Below, piece after piece: positions 1 to 12,827 of a stretch of DNA of 64,000 bases. Position 1 is the stretch's first letter. Each line of letters begins with the position of its first letter. A program made the position numbers and the translations under genes. Below the pieces are notes generated by a model. That model saw only the letters and a program-made list of their open reading frames with translations, ran no database searches and was not told where the DNA came from. Source of the DNA: Lineus longissimus (lineage: Eukaryota > Nemertea > Pilidiophora > Heteronemertea > Lineidae); the NCBI RefSeq assembly GCF_910592395.1, contig NC_088314.1:20790070-20854069 (forward strand), written 5' to 3'.

Positions 1-243
1 TTGAAGCTCAAACTGTGAACTGGTTAAAAAATGTGAGGCCTCTCCTGGAGTTTCCAAGATCAGAAAAGTAGGACAGGGTGGCAAATGTGTCGATGGCACA
101 GATTTGTCCATATGTGCTGCATCTGGAGAAGCGTTCGTTTTGTAGAGAAGACAAGGAGGAAACCATTCAGAGTTACATTCGGAACACAATTAGCATAGCT
201 AGTTTGTATTTTTTCTCATTATTTCCATCTTCTGTCCATCTAG

Positions 244-477
244 GGTGAAGGGCGAACTGCTTCGGAATTCTCCCATAATGCCGAGTTAACAAGCCTGCTT
301 GTCGGATACGAAGCGTCTTGGAAGCACAAACACCAGCGGCGAACGGTGAAGAGTCGGCTGAGTCTCCAACGTCGTATCAGCATGAAGGTCATGGAAGAGT
401 TTAGCACGGATGACTATGATGCAGCCGCCTCGAGTGGGGTAGTTGTAGAGGGTGCGCCAGCTGAGGGTAGTGGTTGA
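244..477 (+). CDS. Terminal exon of an ankyrin-repeat gene (partial), paralogue of the 22.8-28.7 kb gene
   Basis: The exon opens after a splice acceptor (tctag at 239-243) and reads 77 codons to TGA at 475-477; the rest of the gene lies left of the window. I recognised it by comparison with the last exon of the ankyrin gene at 28365-28742. Both begin with a GEGRTASEF / AGEIASAFA segment, then (N/S)-x-E-L-T-x-(L/M)-L, then YEA(S/A)WK-x-KHQR, and then a basic stretch with S-L-x-x-R-x-S. The C-terminal tails diverge: this copy is short and acidic, without the proline-rich end of the other. Bases 1-243 look like its last intron. The function is unknown beyond an ankyrin scaffold. That this is a coding exon is fairly sure; the ankyrin assignment rests only on the paralogue. 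Confidence 0.75.
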   Translation, partial: GEGRTASEFSHNAELTSLLVGYEASWKHKHQRRTVKSRLSLQRRISMKVMEEFSTDDYDAAASSGVVVEGAPAEGSG

Positions 478-983
478 ATTTACATAAAGTAAGACGATAT
501 GCAGGAGCCATTGGGCCTGATTAAGATTCATTGAGTGGTTGATAGGGGTCTCTGCTACGAAGTTGCAGCCAGCTCTCTATTAATGTGTTGTGTGTGCAAA
601 GTATTTGTTAAACGATTGCATCAGAAGTACTGCAGTGCATTAGCAATGTACAGCATAGCAAGGATATTTTGGTGAATTGAGTTTGTCACTCAGGTAGAGA
701 CATTTAGTTGGGAGGCACTCATTCAGATTTGAGTCTTGTGTTCACTTTCTGGAGTCCCCAATGTGCCATGAACATGTAATTTATTTGTATTTGTACTCAT
801 TTTGATGTTATTGTTCATAGTTTCTAATATGTCCCATAGAGAGTTACAGAAATCCTTTCCTAACATGTTTTACTCCTTGGAGGACATTGAATCTGCATCG
901 CATGGTTGACAGAAATCGGAACAAAAACGGTCAAGCTTATTTTTATAAACGACTTCATGTACCACTATGATTAAAATGTGATG

Positions 984-989
984 AATAAA
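984..989 (+). terminator. Polyadenylation signal AATAAA for the partial ankyrin gene
   Basis: AATAAA lies about 510 bases after the stop codon at 477, in an AT-rich 3' UTR with no other coding signal. The gene is convergent with HAUS7, whose own signal is at 1304-1309. Confidence 0.55.
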
Positions 990-1303
990 TAAGTTTATTT
1001 TCTTATAACAGTGTGTCAATCTCTTCTTTATGCGGAGACACTACCGTTTCTTTAACTTGATGGAGGATTTAGAGAACATCCAGGTCCTAGTCTCTAGAGG
1101 ATAACACCTCCTACGTCTAGGTATATGTCGTGCATTGTGAAGATGGATGACTTGCTTGACAGCACATGGCAGGCCATCCTCTCAATCGGATCAATATGTC
1201 ACTAGAAGTGGATCCGGATATCCGTCCACTAGCATGCCAGATTGTTGATTACCTTAGTCCTGAACTAAAAAGTGAAACAACAGTGTCATTCATAATGAAA
1301 ATG

Positions 1304-1309
1304 TTTATT
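1304..1309 (-). terminator. Polyadenylation signal for HAUS7
   Basis: TTTATT on the plus strand is AATAAA on the minus strand, about 360 bases beyond the HAUS7 stop codon. It is the first canonical signal downstream of that gene. Confidence 0.5.
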
Positions 1310-1669
1310 TTTGATCACCACTGATTATTGGCACATACAAAGTTTATATACAAATCTATTTACACAAGACAGTACATGTAAATATCAACATTTCGTGATA
1401 CAAGAACCTAGTCCTGTGACCATGTTGACATGGCATCGGTGACTGCCTTGGTTGACAACACTTTATAATGTCATCTCTTCATTTCAAGAGAAGATTCAAT
1501 GATGACAGTTTTCAAATGACTGATATTCAAAGAGAGATATTCAAAGGTCACTGTCCATTCCTTTATTATCAGTTTTAACGATTCCTAAGAATTCGTCAAA
1601 CAGTAAAGAAACGCCTGTTTCTCACTCGACCCCGGACTCATGGCAGTGTTCAGCTGAATTGACGACCTT

Positions 1670-4600
1670 TCAGGGCAAACTTTCTGATCCTCTGATAATC
1701 GTCTCGTCAAGGATGTTGATGACATCTTGAAATGTATCGCACGTGGCTTGGCTGATGTTGGCTGCAAAAGTAGACACGAGGTTAAGGTAAGATTATGAAC
1801 ATAACATTCTTAATGATGTACAAATCTGCTCGAGGGTGCCAATGGGTTATGTAAAGTAAGTCATTGACACAACTCATTCGATGTGTTTGAATCACACTAT
1901 TTGTGTGATCAGTGATAACATTTTGTGCACATTCATAGTGTCAAAACTCTCCTTACCTAAATTGTTACTTTTTTCTGTTGGCATATTCTTTAAAGCGTCC
2001 CTGGTTTTGCCACACATGGCAACATAGCCTCCCCTCACCGTACTGAGACTTTGTAGCACCTGTAAGAAATGAACAGATTAGGCCTCCTTTCTATAACCTG
2101 TCACAGGTTCATGGTTCTTGGAGGCATTACATTACGGTTTAGGGAACCAGGTCTTCCAGATATCCCTTGCATATATTGTACAAGCAAGACTAGTGCTAAT
2201 GCACTGACCTGATAGAATCATAGGTAGAGAGTACCTGGTCTACCTGGCTCGTACCTATAGTCCCCCTTTAATTTGACAACTTACCGATGTGAATATCTGG
2301 AGCAGGCCACAGACTCTCTTGAACGCGGGTCCGAGCTGTGAGAGCTGAGGAGCAGACTTGTTACACCAATGATGCATCTCGTTCTCAAAACAATACGAGA
2401 AGCCAGTCACCAACTGCGATAGTTCCGACAGCAGGAGTTTCAACGTCCGGCCCATTTTCTCATCCATTTGAGGGTCAACAGTAGGGTAGGGGAACTGGAA
2501 GGGAATGAAAACCTAGGGTAGTATAGATCCTTCCCACCAGATAGCAGGACTGACCTGAACTCTTTACCCTCCGCCAACAAATGAGAGTTTGGCTTGAGAT
2601 GGCCAATATAATGCATGTCATATGCAGAAGATATGATGATCATTTGGTCATTTCAGTAAAACAGAGATTTTAAGGTATTCAGATATTGATATAAAATCAA
2701 CAAGTTTCTCACCTTCTTTTTCAATTGGTCCAATATTTCAATCATTCGTTCGAGATCCTGAGAAACACTGTTGGCGTCTTTCACTAACTGTTTGATGTCT
2801 GGTAGCGGAAGGCTGCAAAAAAACACACATCAATCTCAACATTTTCTCTCCAGATTTTTCTGTTTGAAAGTGACATGCAGACAACAATTCTGTTGCAAAT
2901 TTTATGCTATCACAATGTACAACAGAGCCCCTCTTGTCCTGATTAATGAGGTCAAATTGAATGAACACTGCCTGTTCTGGACGAGAGTTTGCGTTGACAT
3001 TGGCCTTCAAGAGAAAAAAAGTAAGTGTCTCGTGTACTTACTTCTTATCTCCAGGTTTGTAGCCGTTCTCCTTCCATTGTTTCTCAATCATGCGGACGAG
3101 GTCAGGTGGGTAGAGATTCGACTTGGCGGGAAAAAGTGATGTCACATCCTCCTTCTCAGCCAGTGAGTCAATGAACTGGCAATCTTTGATGAACTGTTCA
3201 TTCAGGGACATGGAATCACTGGAAAGATAGAAGGAACACATCAACTGATTGAGGGTACATGACCTGGTGGGTACCAACTTTTAATTTGGTGGGGAAAAGT
3301 GATGTCACAATCCTCCTTGTGTGCTCAGAAGTCAATGAATTTGTCAATGAGAAGTAACTTCTCCTCCTTATCAATTTGGCAGTCTAGGAACCGACAATCT
3401 CTGATGAAATGTTGAACGATACAATATCAACATTGTTTCCTACCTTTTCAAGTAACAATTCTGACAATATTTGCGGAGGGCATTCTTATTATAATACATG
3501 GCATACTTGGGGGATTCTTGCATGTCAAAACCTGCCTGGGTTGTGCGATTCTTACCTGACAACACGTGGGTCCTGCATGGCTTTGGTGTGTGGGTCTGCA
3601 GCAGAGTCCATGATGCACACTGTGTCTAGCAAGCGGTCCATAAACACAGTCTGTTTGGAGACTGATGCAACACCCTGAGTATGAGAGGAAAACATTTTAT
3701 AACAGATCTCCAGGGATGAAAATACTTTAGACAGGTCTGAGGGCAGGACATTCGAGAGATAAAGTGAATGACTATCCTCACTTATAAATATAGATTGTAA
3801 ATTCTTCTACCTACATGTATATCGTAGGGGCACGGTTGTGAAAACATGTAACAGTACTGTTGAGTATCTGTTGCCGAGATCAATGCCATGATAATGATTT
3901 CCCACGATGGTGGAGAATTGAAATGTTTGAGCCGAATAATAGCAGTTTCAATGAAGACATTTGTAAGGCCTTTACCTAGTCATCCGTTCAGCACGAGGCC
4001 CACCAAGGGAATAGGAAGTTTCCAATGAGCAGCGTGTGCTTGACCTTACTCACCCGAATTAAGTCGATGTCGTCCTTATGACACAAACCCAAAGTAGATG
4101 CAACAACCAGAATTCCTGAAACACAACATATAAAGCTGCTTTGAATAGCCAGTATAATAATATTTCTGTCCTAGTGCAGAAGGTATCTTTTGAAATCATC
4201 CCCTCGGCTTATAGCTAGGCTTTATTGAACGAGGTGGGGCCATTTTCCCTTGTCCGGGTCTCGCTGCGCTGACCGAAACAAACACCCTAAACATGTCATC
4301 AGGAGTGACAGCCCTCCACCCCCCGGTCATCTGACATGTCAGATGTCAATCACTAATCATTAAAAACATTGCAAATAAACATGCACTCAAGACTTCATAC
4401 TTTTGATTCTCGATTCCGAGATTCCTTCATGGGATGAATATTGTGCCTCAATCATGTTGTTGAGTCGACTGTCAATCCTGCAAGATAATGATAAAAATAG
4501 CCTTATATTTCAAATTCCCCTCCTGTGGAAGATTCAAGAAGTGTATCCAACTCATCAAATGCCAAAAAAAGCTCAGAAAGTTTGTCATGCGTCAGACAAA

Positions 4601-4823
4601 TTTGATGACACGTCCCTTGCACAAGACAAAATTTTCTCCAAGATCTGGATTGGCTGTGATTGTAACGTCAGGATTGCAGTGCCATCTACCACTTCAATCA
4701 AGTTGAAATTCTTTACCTCGCAAAAAGCCACTGAAGAAGACGCATTCTCTGTTCTCCAGGTTTGAACATAAGCTCTGTGATCCAGGACGGATCAACATCT
4801 TCTGTGTACGGGCAACCCAGATC
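1670..4823 (-). CDS. HAUS7: HAUS augmin-like complex subunit 7 (first coding exon not found)
   Basis: HAUS7 is a subunit of augmin, which recruits gamma-tubulin to existing spindle microtubules for branching nucleation in mitosis. Nine exons splice in frame on the minus strand: 4717-4823, 4401-4477, 4054-4115, 3556-3674, 3042-3218, 2713-2812, 2285-2494, 1957-2059 and 1670-1761, giving about 348 residues to a TGA at 1670-1672. The match to the family is clearest at the start (DLGCPYTEDV, then RMRLLQWLFAR, against DLNCPF...RLEILEWMCTR in the human protein) and at KQTVFMDRLLDTV. The C-terminal half is predicted helical, as usual for augmin subunits. The human protein is 368 aa, so roughly 20-30 N-terminal residues are missing. 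The first listed exon begins after a good acceptor (TTTTTTCAG), so an upstream exon should exist between about 4.9 and 6 kb, but I could not recognise it. Confidence 0.88.
2918..2990 (+). repeat. Copy of a dispersed repeat (GTCAAATTGAATG family) in a HAUS7 intron
   Basis: The segment with gaggtcaaattgaatgaaca resembles 15655-15760, where gaggtcaaattgaatggaaa occurs in a similar context (inferred dispersed element). It is intronic. The family is described under 15615-15765 and 51788-51958. Confidence 0.45.
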
Positions 4824-5904
4824 CTGAAAAAAGAACCAGTCAGACATAATCCCGACATGCATCACTGGCACTGAAATCTCATCTGTCAGTGTCACTGTCA
4901 CAAGTGTCAGTCAGTGGATTGGCATGGGCCATGGCCGGCTCAAAATAAACCTAGCCAGACACCGACAGGCCGAGGTCCTGGACTCCTGGCTTTGCAATCC
5001 TGCGCTGAGAAAAGAAGAGACATACAGGCTCCTGAAAATATTAAATTTGAACATGAATCATGGAATGTGACAGTACAGAGTGCAGTCATTTCTTTTGGGA
5101 CATCCTGTATTTAATAGTGTTTTTCACGAAAACATGAAAAAAATTCGTTGAAAAGAAGCAGTTTCCGACACTTTCTAGAAAGCAAAAATTAAATGTATTG
5201 AAACTTTTTGAGAACATACATAGAGCCGATTCTTAAACGAATGTGCAAGTCTTGTTTCCTTCATGTCTTTGCCTGTTCTTTCGGGGGTTTTGAGTGGAGG
5301 GGAAAACATGTTTACTGGATTTTTTTCGTCGTTGGTTGTTTTTGTCGTTAAATGGTAGGATCTAGGGATTGGTGCGCACCCTGCATGATCTGTACGGCCA
5401 CGGTCACTTTGTGATTTCATGTAATCGTTACACATTCTTTATGTATTTCATCACTCACACAACGTAGTGAGTGTAATGGTTAGGTATGTATAAAGTGTAA
5501 ACAAAATTCAAATATCCATTTGAAAAAATTTGTGCAGACCCATGACAATTCTGGTTCCGGTACAGTTTGTCGCATTCCAGATGGGCCGCGCGTTGGCCGA
5601 GCTTGCATTCACGACGCACCGCACCCACAGTTACAACGTCGGACGTGATTCCCATTGTTTCCTTCCTCGTGACGCAATTATTTCATGACGTTATGAGCCA
5701 TTGACCATTCACACAAGTAGATTTATTCACACCGGCGCCACTGAAGTGCAGGTATTTAAAATCGTCTGCTATCGGGGAAAGTGTAAACTGTTGATGAATT
5801 TGCTGATGAAAATGTTGATGGGGGCCCTCTAACTTTGGTGGCTTGACATTTGTTTGTTTTTAAATATTTTTCAATCAAATTGCGCTATGTTATACTTTAG
5901 AGGA

Positions 5905-5992
5905 ATTTAGTGAGGTGGTAAAAAGGAAAATAGCAAATATTTTATATGAAATGAATAGGTGATTTTGATCAAAGAGTGGAGGCCATTTTTTT
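5905..5992 (+). repeat. Left member of an inverted repeat pair 7.5 kb apart
   Basis: This roughly 85-bp stretch (from ttagtgaggtggta to gagtggaggccatttttt) is the reverse complement, with some mismatches and a small indel, of 13497-13578. It is probably one of two independent insertions of a dispersed element, less likely the ends of one large element. Confidence 0.7.
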
Positions 5993-6119
5993 TAGGTTTT
6001 CGAGATGCGGCGATCGGCTTTTAGATTCTGTTGATGGGTCCTAGTACATTTACAGATTATCAGCGTTGTTCCAAAAATCGAAGACAGATCGAGTTTTCAC
6101 CCATGCTATTCCTATTCGT

Positions 6120-6910
6120 TGTTCTGTAGGGACGCCCCCAGCACAGCAGTTTAAATGTCCTAGGAATGTATTAGCGTCTTTTTCTCGCGCGGAGTTGCAT
6201 TGGACACTCGTCGTATGTCACATCCTTCGAAGTACAAGGGACACACGATCTGCACCCTCGCAAGACGAGTTGCCCATACCAGGTAATGCCAAATCAGTTA
6301 CCCCCAAGACTAACACTGGAGCAATGGGGTTGTCCGCTTCACTGTCCATACTGCTGTAGGGACGCTCACAGCAGTTTGAAAGTCCTGTGAATGTATTAGT
6401 GTCTTTTTGTCTCAAGGAGCTGCATTGGACACTGTGAGGTGTCACATCCTTCGAACTAAAGGGACACAGCTCATGTGCCCTTATCAAACAGCACTTCATG
6501 TCAGTTACAGCTCAGTTAGTTGTCTCGTATCAGGTACCACCCAAGAAGTACTCGAGTGGTGTTCGAGGAGATGATATGAATAAACACCAGCAATGCTTCA
6601 TCTTCAACAGACGATTGCGGTTTACCAGTTACTCTAAGCACGGGTTACTCTGGGCAGAGATGGGGTGTCAGTGTCTCTCTCAAGAGCATACAGCGGACTG
6701 TCTGCAGGATGCCTCATCCAATACTAAAGAGACAGGGCTTTTAGCACCTCGGTAGGGATAACCATAATATACATCGTAAGGATAGGATACAACACAAATT
6801 TGAATGTCCTGGAATAATTCGCGTCTCTCTACGAGACTAAATCGGACGCTCTGTAATGTCACATCCTTCGAACTCCAGGGACACATAGATACACACATTG
6901 AGCGACAGTT
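6120..6910 (+). repeat. Diverged repeated block, three copies
   Basis: A block containing agcagttt-aaa-gtcct-gaatgtattag-gtcttttt and, about 70 bases later, tgtcacatccttcgaa...gggaca occurs at about 6125-6245 and 6355-6470. A more diverged third copy lies at about 6795-6895. Spacing is about 230 and 430 bases. There is no coding potential. Confidence 0.6.
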
Positions 6911-6921
6911 ATTTTTAATAA

Positions 6922-7325
6922 TCTCACTTTTCGAGAGTGTCCCCCACGCCGAGAGACCGAAGGACAAGAGACAAAGGCTGACGATGTGTTATTCGTGATT
7001 GAAACGGGATGCAAATTAAGTTACGGTACAGACTGGGCTATTTCGTCCCTGTCCGCAGGCGTGAGGTATTTTGATGAGGAAGGTGCAGTGTCGTTTGGTA
7101 AGTGCATAAATCTAACTTTTCGAGAGTGTCCCCCACGCTGAGATACCGAAGGACAAGAGACAAAGCCGGATGATATGGCAACTTTTATTGGGCAAGTATA
7201 TAATATATAGGCTACATGTACTACAAAACTTAGAATTAGTGGCCGGCATGCGGAATCAGAAAAAAGGAGTGATCAGCACACTTATTGACCGAAGGACAAG
7301 AGACGAAGGTTATGATATGACAACA
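6922..7325 (+). repeat. Short dispersed motif, three copies
   Basis: cttttcgagagtgtccccca followed by cgctgaga-accgaaggacaagagac occurs at about 6926-6975 and 7108-7160. A shorter copy (gaccgaaggacaagagacga) lies at about 7288. Each is followed by a short AT-rich tract. It is probably the same repeated array as the block at 6120-6910. Confidence 0.55.
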
Positions 7326-9150
7326 TTTATTTGGCAAGTACATACATATGAATAATGCAAAACTTGGAATACAATAACACAACGTTGATACTGCTGACGC
7401 CGCTTGAGCCGCTTGAGCAAGCGTGTCAAGGGATCAGATATGTTGGGTCAGTGCGGGATGGAGGGTGGTGCACTGTGAGTGTCGATGAGGATGGGGGGGG
7501 GGGGGGGGGGGCAAATGATAATAGCATAATAACAATTGAACAATGTACAAGTCATAAGTAACCGTGACCGCTTTCAAGGTGGCAAGAACTGATTGCTGAC
7601 CAAAACAATGACATATCCTGTTAATACCAATGGAGCATTCTCTTGTACTGTATTTTAGCCCAAAACCGCCCAATCAAAATGGTGCAGAGACTCGACTGAC
7701 GTTTAATGTCTTCAAGAGGAAATTGCTCTCAAAACTGATATGGGCCTATGGTATAAATAATATCCTACCTAAAATATAGGCCTTTTGTTAAATTAGGCCT
7801 GCCTTAAGAAAAAAGAAAGAAAACCTACAACCAATTCCTCTTGAAAACAATTATGTCAATAAGGCTCATCCATGCATCATTTGAGTAAAACAATGTAGAA
7901 ACACATTTTTCCTGTGATCAAGAAATAGCTCCATTGTTAAATGTTGCACTTCTTGTGCTGTGAAATAGCTCAGATACGGTAAATGGATTGCCACATTGAA
8001 AACGGAACAAGAAATAGCAATATTCTGGATCAGCGAGTACATACATGAAGTGCTATTGATTTCAGGAATAAGCACACATTTTGCAAGGTTCACTTTTAAC
8101 AAAGAGTAACAATGTTTGCTGTTTAATTTTCAGGGTCGAAAACAGGCGAGTGTCAACCCATTCTGAGCCAACAGCATGAATTACAACAAGAAAAAGGGTC
8201 AATTCCGTTGGGAACTGCTGTTCCCTGATCATGGCTCTTGACTACTGGTCTGGAATAGAAAGGAAAGATTTATATACCAAGAAACATTGAAATATACAAT
8301 TTAAGAAATTGAAGTATTTTATCATTTTTCATGACGTTTTTTTTTAAATCATGGCACTAATAAGATGAATTAAATTAAATTGAATTGCGAGGCAATGGTG
8401 GTAAACCTGCCTCGGGTTTGTCCCAATATCAGTCACATGATGACGGACCTAAAGCCTCATTTCATCAACTGAGCCATGCTTATCTCATTTACCTCAATTG
8501 TGTTCCACAAATCTGGCATCCTGAATATTTATCTCTCAAAAGTGGACTCGATCGCGTTGGCTCGATTCTTGGGACGGGACAGCGAAATCACAGGAGATGG
8601 AGCAATCCACCTGAAAAAATTGGAGACAATTCGAATGCTGCTTCAGTTAACAATGGGCGATCTGTTCAGGAGACGTCTTTCAAATCGCCCATTGTTTCAT
8701 AAACGAGAGCTGGACAGACAGTTCCAGCTACTCTTCGCAGATTTCCTTCTTCCAATGCATACATCGCGTTTTGTCTCAACCACACTTGCATAGCTATTTA
8801 CTTTAAGGTCACGTGCAGGTCTTATTGGTAATTGCTGGGGTGAAACTTGGTACTGCGGGACAGACTTACATGTCCACAAAACGCAATGTCACTGCTGGAC
8901 TGATTTACAAGTCCACAAAACGCAGAATCGGACATGGACATCATTACCCCAGCAAGAACCCAATGTAACCCCACAAATAGGGCCGTTTATAATGTTTAAG
9001 ACATGTTTATACAATAACAATGCTGAAGCTATTGCCTGCAGTGACCTTGCTAATGATTTTTATGTGGGAGGGGCCAGGGACCGTGACTATTGATAAAGTC
9101 CTCACGATATTATATTCGTCAACAATGGGGCACAGACTTTCAGATATTTT

Positions 9151-9422
9151 CGTGACTGACCTATATTACCAGTACAGTCCAATATATATTTCTTTTTTTT
9201 GACTGACCTCTATTACCAGTACAGTCCAATATCATTCTATTCTTCGTGACTGACCTATATTACCAGTACAGTCCAATACATATTTCATTTTTCGTGACTG
9301 ACCTATATTACCAGTACAGTCCAATATATAGTCTATTCTTCGTGACTGACCTATATTACCAGTACAGTCCAATATATATTTTATTTTTCGTGACTGACCT
9401 ATATTACCAGTACAGTCCAAAG
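9151..9422 (+). repeat. Minisatellite, about 48 bp x 6
   Basis: The core gactgacctatattaccagt is followed by acagtccaata and an AT-rich spacer. Copies start at 9154, 9201, 9248, 9296, 9344 and 9392, i.e. spacing of 47-48 bases. Because the period is often a multiple of three, open frames run through it on both strands; they are not genes. Confidence 0.9.
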
Positions 9423-10687
9423 ATACTATTTAGTCTGTATATTATTCTAGGGCTGGGGTGGGGGATGGGGAAACTCTCCAGTGACAAACTTTTTGATTGT
9501 CATTCTGGTAAAAAAAACACGTCCAAAGGGGAAATTTATTCTCATAACTTTTTACAATGCTCGAAATAAAACTATTAAAATGTTCATATGGCGAGTCGCC
9601 ACATGTACCGACTATACCTGTGGATCTAAATATATATATCATCATTGAAATCCTCAGAGAAATTAAACCAAGACAAAAAAGGGTTCCATGCCCTTGGTTT
9701 CCATGTACCGCGAACGATGCTAACGATAGGATTTAGCTGACAGGATTTGGCCACATGAACCCCTCCGTGTCCAGAAGACGCGGGGGTCGTCAGATCAATT
9801 TGAAACCGCCATGGACATCACTTCTTCCCCCTCACAAGTCGGTCGCGATGACCTCCATGTGCAAACCATTTTGGCTGTGGATGCTCCTGGTAACCCATGT
9901 CGCCTAACCAGACATAGCGCGCTGCCTGACTAGAAGTTACCGCCTCTGAGACCCAGGGTTGAGACACTGGGGTCTGCCCCTAGCTGACAGGTGGATGGAG
10001 ATCCATATCATAGAGCATACCAACCGTACATAACCGGCTGGACTGGTACACCCTATCAGGCTCAGACTCCCCAACGAAGTCTATTGAGCGCAGCCGCAGC
10101 GCCAGTTAATATGGATGGATTTACGTCGTCAAATAACTGTCGACCTGATGAGCATTCGTTCACGGCACATAGAGTTTATCGGGGTTGGGGGCGAAGAGAC
10201 AAGACCAGGAACTCCTATGGGGTCGCGGGCGCAATGCAACCCGAGGAACGAGATGCACCCAAAGTACAAACTCGAAAATAACTGGCTCATCCTTCGCCAT
10301 AGGTGTCAAGTATGTACCACTTATACAGACAGGTGTCATTAACGTTGGGTAACACCTCACAAGGAGCAATACCAAGCATTTTCAAGACCTCATATTCAGC
10401 GAAAAGGTGTGACAACAATGATAATATATCAGGTCCAATACCAGTCCCTTGACCAAACCCAACCATTTCTTGAAAGTTCAAAGGACGTCGGAGATTCTGA
10501 AAGAAAAAGTATTGGCCATGACAGCTCGGCAGATAGATCGAAGTGATAGATGGGCTAACTGTCTATCTGAAAAGGGCGGGTAGCGATTTTTTTTCCTGAA
10601 CCTTTTGGGCACTATAGTGTACATTTGTACAGGGACTTTCAGCCAATTTGATTTCGACAAATACATGACGTCAGAAGTCTTAGAAAC

Positions 10688-10795
10688 TTTAGAGCAGTTG
10701 GTAGAGCGCTCGTCAAAAATGGCAGAATACGATGTTCGATCCTAAGGTCGCGAGTTCGAATCCGGTTGTGGACAACATTTTTCTTTTTCTTTTTT
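10688..10795 (+). repeat. tRNA-like sequence / tRNA-derived SINE head or tRNA pseudogene
   Basis: The segment has an A-box-like agcagttggtagagcg and a B-box gagttcgaatcc, about 45 bases apart, as in RNA polymerase III internal promoters. A T-rich tract (tttttctttttctttttt) that could end transcription follows. The D-stem does not pair as in a functional tRNA and the anticodon arm is not clean, so I call it tRNA-derived rather than a tRNA gene. Confidence 0.5.
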
Positions 10796-11548
10796 ACACT
10801 TTAGATTTTATTTTTAAAACGCCTTTCTTTTCCCTTGTTATTTAGATTTTAGATATTTGAGTTATTTCTGCTGCCTGCAACATACCTACAGAAAGGACAA
10901 TAACAATAGCCCATCTCCAAGATCTAAGGGATAGTCCTTCAGATATCATATTGAGCATGAATATACAATGAGACTTGTCTCATGTGAATGGTCTTCCTCC
11001 AGTAGGAATATGTTTCTCTGCAATGAGACTTGTCTTTCGATACTGCCTCGTGTGTATGGTCTTCCTCCAGTATATTTTTATACTGTATGCCTCAAATTTG
11101 ATTAACAAGCACAAAACAATACAAGCTTACTTCTAAGTTTCATGATGACGCCTCGATGACGACACAGATTTATCGGATTCTGATTGGCTGAGAACCTGTG
11201 TACAAATGTACACTGTACTGCCCGAAAGATTCAGGAAAAAATTCGCGGGCGGGCGATTAAGCAGGCGCATACAGTTAGATATTAAAATGGTAACAAATGG
11301 CCGAAATTTATCTTCCCACACCATCTTTATAAGAGCTATAGGTAAAACTCAATGGTGACCAGATTATTACTGCTCCCGAAAGAAATTTTAAGTAGCCTAA
11401 GTCTTTTGTTGACTGCTGCTTTGCTGCGACTTTCAGCAGCCTCCTACGACGGCACAAGGATATCATTGAAAGCCACCACGTGACCGCAGGGCCAATGCAT
11501 TGGTGTCATAATTCACATTTATCATCTTCGTGACCACGCCAAAACATA

Positions 11549-11830
11549 CTTAAAGGTGACATGCATGCATAAAAACCCCAAACGACCAAGTTAGAAAACA
11601 CAAACGCCCGACCAAGAAACGACAACTGCACTTGAAACATGATAGACGACCAGCGACAGGTTTCACTTGACTGCACAAACACAAGTTCATTGACGAGACA
11701 GGTCACAGAGAAAGAAAAAAAGAAAAAATATTCCTCGAGCGGGTTCGAACTCGGAACCCTCGCCACTTCATCCTTTCCGTCTTTTCTAATTTTGCGTTAG
11801 GGTTTTTATGCATGCATGTCAGCTTTAAAG
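11549..11830. mobile_element. MITE-like element with about 36-bp terminal inverted repeats
   Basis: The left arm at 11549-11583 (cttaaaggtgacatgcatgc, then ataaaaacccc) is matched inversely by 11795-11830 (ggtttttatgcatgcatgtc, then agctttaaag). The roughly 280-bp interior has no frame of note. It does contain a B-box-like gttcgaa motif near 11744 on the minus strand, within a stretch resembling the 3' half of a tRNA. No transposase is present, so if mobile it is non-autonomous. Confidence 0.65.
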
Positions 11831-12566
11831 AGACAACCTGGGCGTGGGATTTACCTGGCCAGGAGGATAATACCTCTGCTTGTCACCATGCGCCGCCACT
11901 TATCTCAAATAACGATTTTCGCCAGTGTGCGAGGCAGTTTTGGACATGACCCGTGAAATTCAGGTAGGCCTAAGGTTACACCCAGTTTTTGTGCACTGTG
12001 TATTGCAGTTCAATGATGTATTTCAATTTTCCTGTTTGGACTGAGAAGTCACGGTTCTACTGGAAGCCATTTTTGTAGGAAAAACCACCATATCTCATGC
12101 CACAGTTGTCCATTTAATACCACTGAATACAAGAGGGGGTAGGCATCACTAAACCATGGTCATTTCATAACACAGGCCTGGGAACAACTGGCAGGGTTTA
12201 TCAAAGCTCTGAAGTTGGCAGCACAGAGGTGAAATGAGACGATTGGTAATTTCTGTCATGTCTTCATGTAAATGTCTCTGAACTACTTCGATTGTATGCC
12301 TTATCTTTCTGATCCGGTCAAGGTCCCCATCATACATATCACATGTCACAGTATCAAGGGCTGATTGGTTCAGAGATAGAATGTGTTATGAGCACGTGAC
12401 ACATTGCACCAAGCACGTGGCGTGTGACGTCATAAAGCATGGCAGACATGACCGATCGTCTCATTTTCTTGCTGCCAGAACGATATAGTACCATAGATAG
12501 GGTATGGGCTAACAGTGTCCTCCTTTCAAAGGTCAGCTGAGCCGAGTGTGGAATTATTCAGAACAG

Positions 12567-12752
12567 CAGTGGCGGATTTAGGGGTCCCGCATGAGTCATC
12601 CCTCTTTGATATTTTAGGGCACCTCTCCTCAAGAACCCTCCCCCTCATTTTCAGGATTGCACCTTCGGCTTTATCATGAGTTCTCATTGGTGGGGCAGCG
12701 CCCCCCCCCCCCCCACCCCCGCTTCTTTCCCAAATTTCTGGATCCGCCACTG
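12567..12752. mobile_element. Short element with CAGTGGCGGAT terminal inverted repeats (hAT-like MITE)
   Basis: The sequence begins cagtggcggat and ends atccgccactg, perfect 11-bp inverted termini, in a 186-bp element with a C-rich homopolymer interior. CAGTGGCGGATC-type ends are known for hAT-superfamily DNA transposons, so this is probably a non-autonomous hAT derivative. I could not identify a clean 8-bp target duplication. Confidence 0.65.
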
Positions 12753-12827
12753 CTGCAGAGATGAGAAGTTTCAAAAGAACACATGTATGTGCGATAAAGG
12801 AAGTTTCGATAGAGAAAAATAACTCAC

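Noticed and set aside
5455-5655. Minus-strand frame (MGITSDVVTVGAVRREC...) as the HAUS7 first exon
   Set aside because: No resemblance to HAUS7 N-termini, and no donor found in the phase needed by exon 4717-4823.
8476-8793. 105-codon plus-strand frame in the intergenic region
   Set aside because: Overlapped by another open frame of equal length in a different phase; no family and no splice signals that make a gene.
10688-10795. A functional tRNA gene
   Set aside because: A and B boxes are present but the D-stem does not pair and the anticodon arm is not standard; the tRNA-derived repeat explanation fits better, as with the copies at 16389, 19118, 36345, 53300 and 57690.
12438-12502. A short ATG segment (MADMTDRLIFLLPER) followed by a GTATGG donor, as a possible ATXN10 first exon
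   Set aside because: The exon at 14465-14595 is closer, has a GTAAGT donor, joins exon 2 in phase and has a suitable N-terminus. The earlier segment is not needed.
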